This document shows positions 63,636 through 64,000 of a stretch of 64,000 bases of DNA, piece by piece. The notes under the pieces are model-generated. The model worked only from the letters and a program-made list of their open reading frames with translations, made no database searches and was not told where the DNA came from. Every line of letters begins with the position of its first letter. Position 1 is the first letter of the stretch. The DNA lies in NCBI GenBank assembly GCA_012033335.1, contig JAAURB010000015.1, forward strand, positions 1-64,000, written 5' to 3'. The position numbers were made by a program, and so were the translations under genes. This DNA is from Oscillatoriales cyanobacterium RM2_1_1. Its GTDB lineage: Bacteria > Cyanobacteriota > Cyanobacteriia > Cyanobacteriales > Microcoleaceae.

Positions 63636-64000
63636 TCGTTCAGATAGATTGTTCAGGTATTCTGTAACATTCACAGGGCTTAGGGGTTAAGACTGTAGCT
63701 AACAATATTAAGAAAAGCTTAAGAATTTTTGTGACCCTGGATCCTCCTTGATTTCTAGCCAATTTGGATCGGTCTATTCGATTTATCCAGGAGGGGCCTG
63801 GCTCTTTTTGTAATTTCTCAAACAAAATAGCAAAACCCTGAATTAACCATAAGCCAAAATTATATTATTAAATATTTTAATCAAACAGGATTTATAGAGA
63901 AGCTAGAGTTCATCAACCTTTCGCCCAATTCAGGCAAAGCCTGATTGCATCAAGGTTTGCATCAATCCAGTTATAAACCTTCAGGATCAGATCACCTGAA
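63636..64000. other. 365-bp end region without gene
   Basis: AT-rich. The GGATCCTCC at about 63739 and CCAGGAGG at 63788 are partly complementary. No gene or RNA recognised. Confidence 0.4.

Overview
The window is chromosomal DNA from an oxygenic cyanobacterium. It carries psbB (photosystem II CP47), chlP, gun4, crtE and a crtW-type ketolase, the RuBisCO chaperone raf1, the cyanobacterial fbp-tal-zwf-opcA cluster, and the split cyanobacterial ATP synthase operon (I-a-c-b'-b-delta-alpha-gamma, without beta and epsilon). The HIP1 octamer GCGATCGC recurs in many genes. A PEP-CTERM protein, an HpsL-like polysaccharide protein and a WD40-fused Ser/Thr kinase point to a Leptolyngbya/Synechococcales-type or filamentous lineage; the species cannot be named from this sequence.

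Layout. 0.2-6.7 kb: Zn-ribbon/kinase/WD40 protein, two small helical proteins on the minus strand, a DUF937 protein ending in a Ca-binding loop, and a phosphate-binding-protein-like/TM/double DUF4912 protein. 7.2-8.8 kb: psbB with a clear terminator. 9.2-14.1 kb: an unknown protein, an AI-2E-type permease, a frameshifted DUF421 gene, a crtW-type ketolase and a PEP-CTERM protein. 14.4-15.7 kb: chlP, preceded by a phased TGTAAAG repeat array. 16.1-18.0 kb: MazG-like protein, a tandem-repeat array, a ParM-like actin ATPase and a small RHH-like protein (a possible type II partition module). 18-22 kb: small unknowns, DUF212, crtE, gun4. 22-31 kb: MATE, GT-C glycosyltransferase, glmM, hpsL-like, PfkB kinase, rsmI, pyrR. 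31-35 kb: YkgJ, DUF4126, lepB, raf1. 35.6-41.5 kb: lipoprotein, secreted HAD hydrolase, SHOCT protein, DUF6325, secreted formylglycine-generating-enzyme homologue with both catalytic Cys, degenerate histidine kinase. 41.8-49.3 kb: tldD and the oxidative pentose phosphate cluster. 49.4-55.8 kb: histidine kinase, M50 peptidase, VWA protein, proS (frameshifted), unknown. 55.9-62.1 kb: ATP synthase operon with two strong internal hairpins and a terminator. 62.2-63.6 kb: fused nucleotidyltransferase-like protein and DUF2839.

How genes connect. CrtE makes geranylgeranyl-PP, the source of the phytyl chain that ChlP reduces and of carotenoids that CrtW modifies; Gun4 feeds chlorophyll synthesis and CP47 binds chlorophyll. 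Fbp, transaldolase, Zwf and OpcA are the switchable Calvin/oxidative pentose phosphate set.

The most unusual property is non-coding. The window is full of short tandem repeats with units of 11-15 bp at gene edges, some running through stop codons (opcA, VWA gene) and others sitting directly at translation starts (rsmI, DUF2839, zwf, parM-like, atpE). In addition there are two dispersed MITE-like repeat families without transposase. Two genes (DUF421, proS) carry frameshifts; since proS is essential, at least that one may be an assembly error. All functional calls come from recognition of motifs by eye; no database search was possible.
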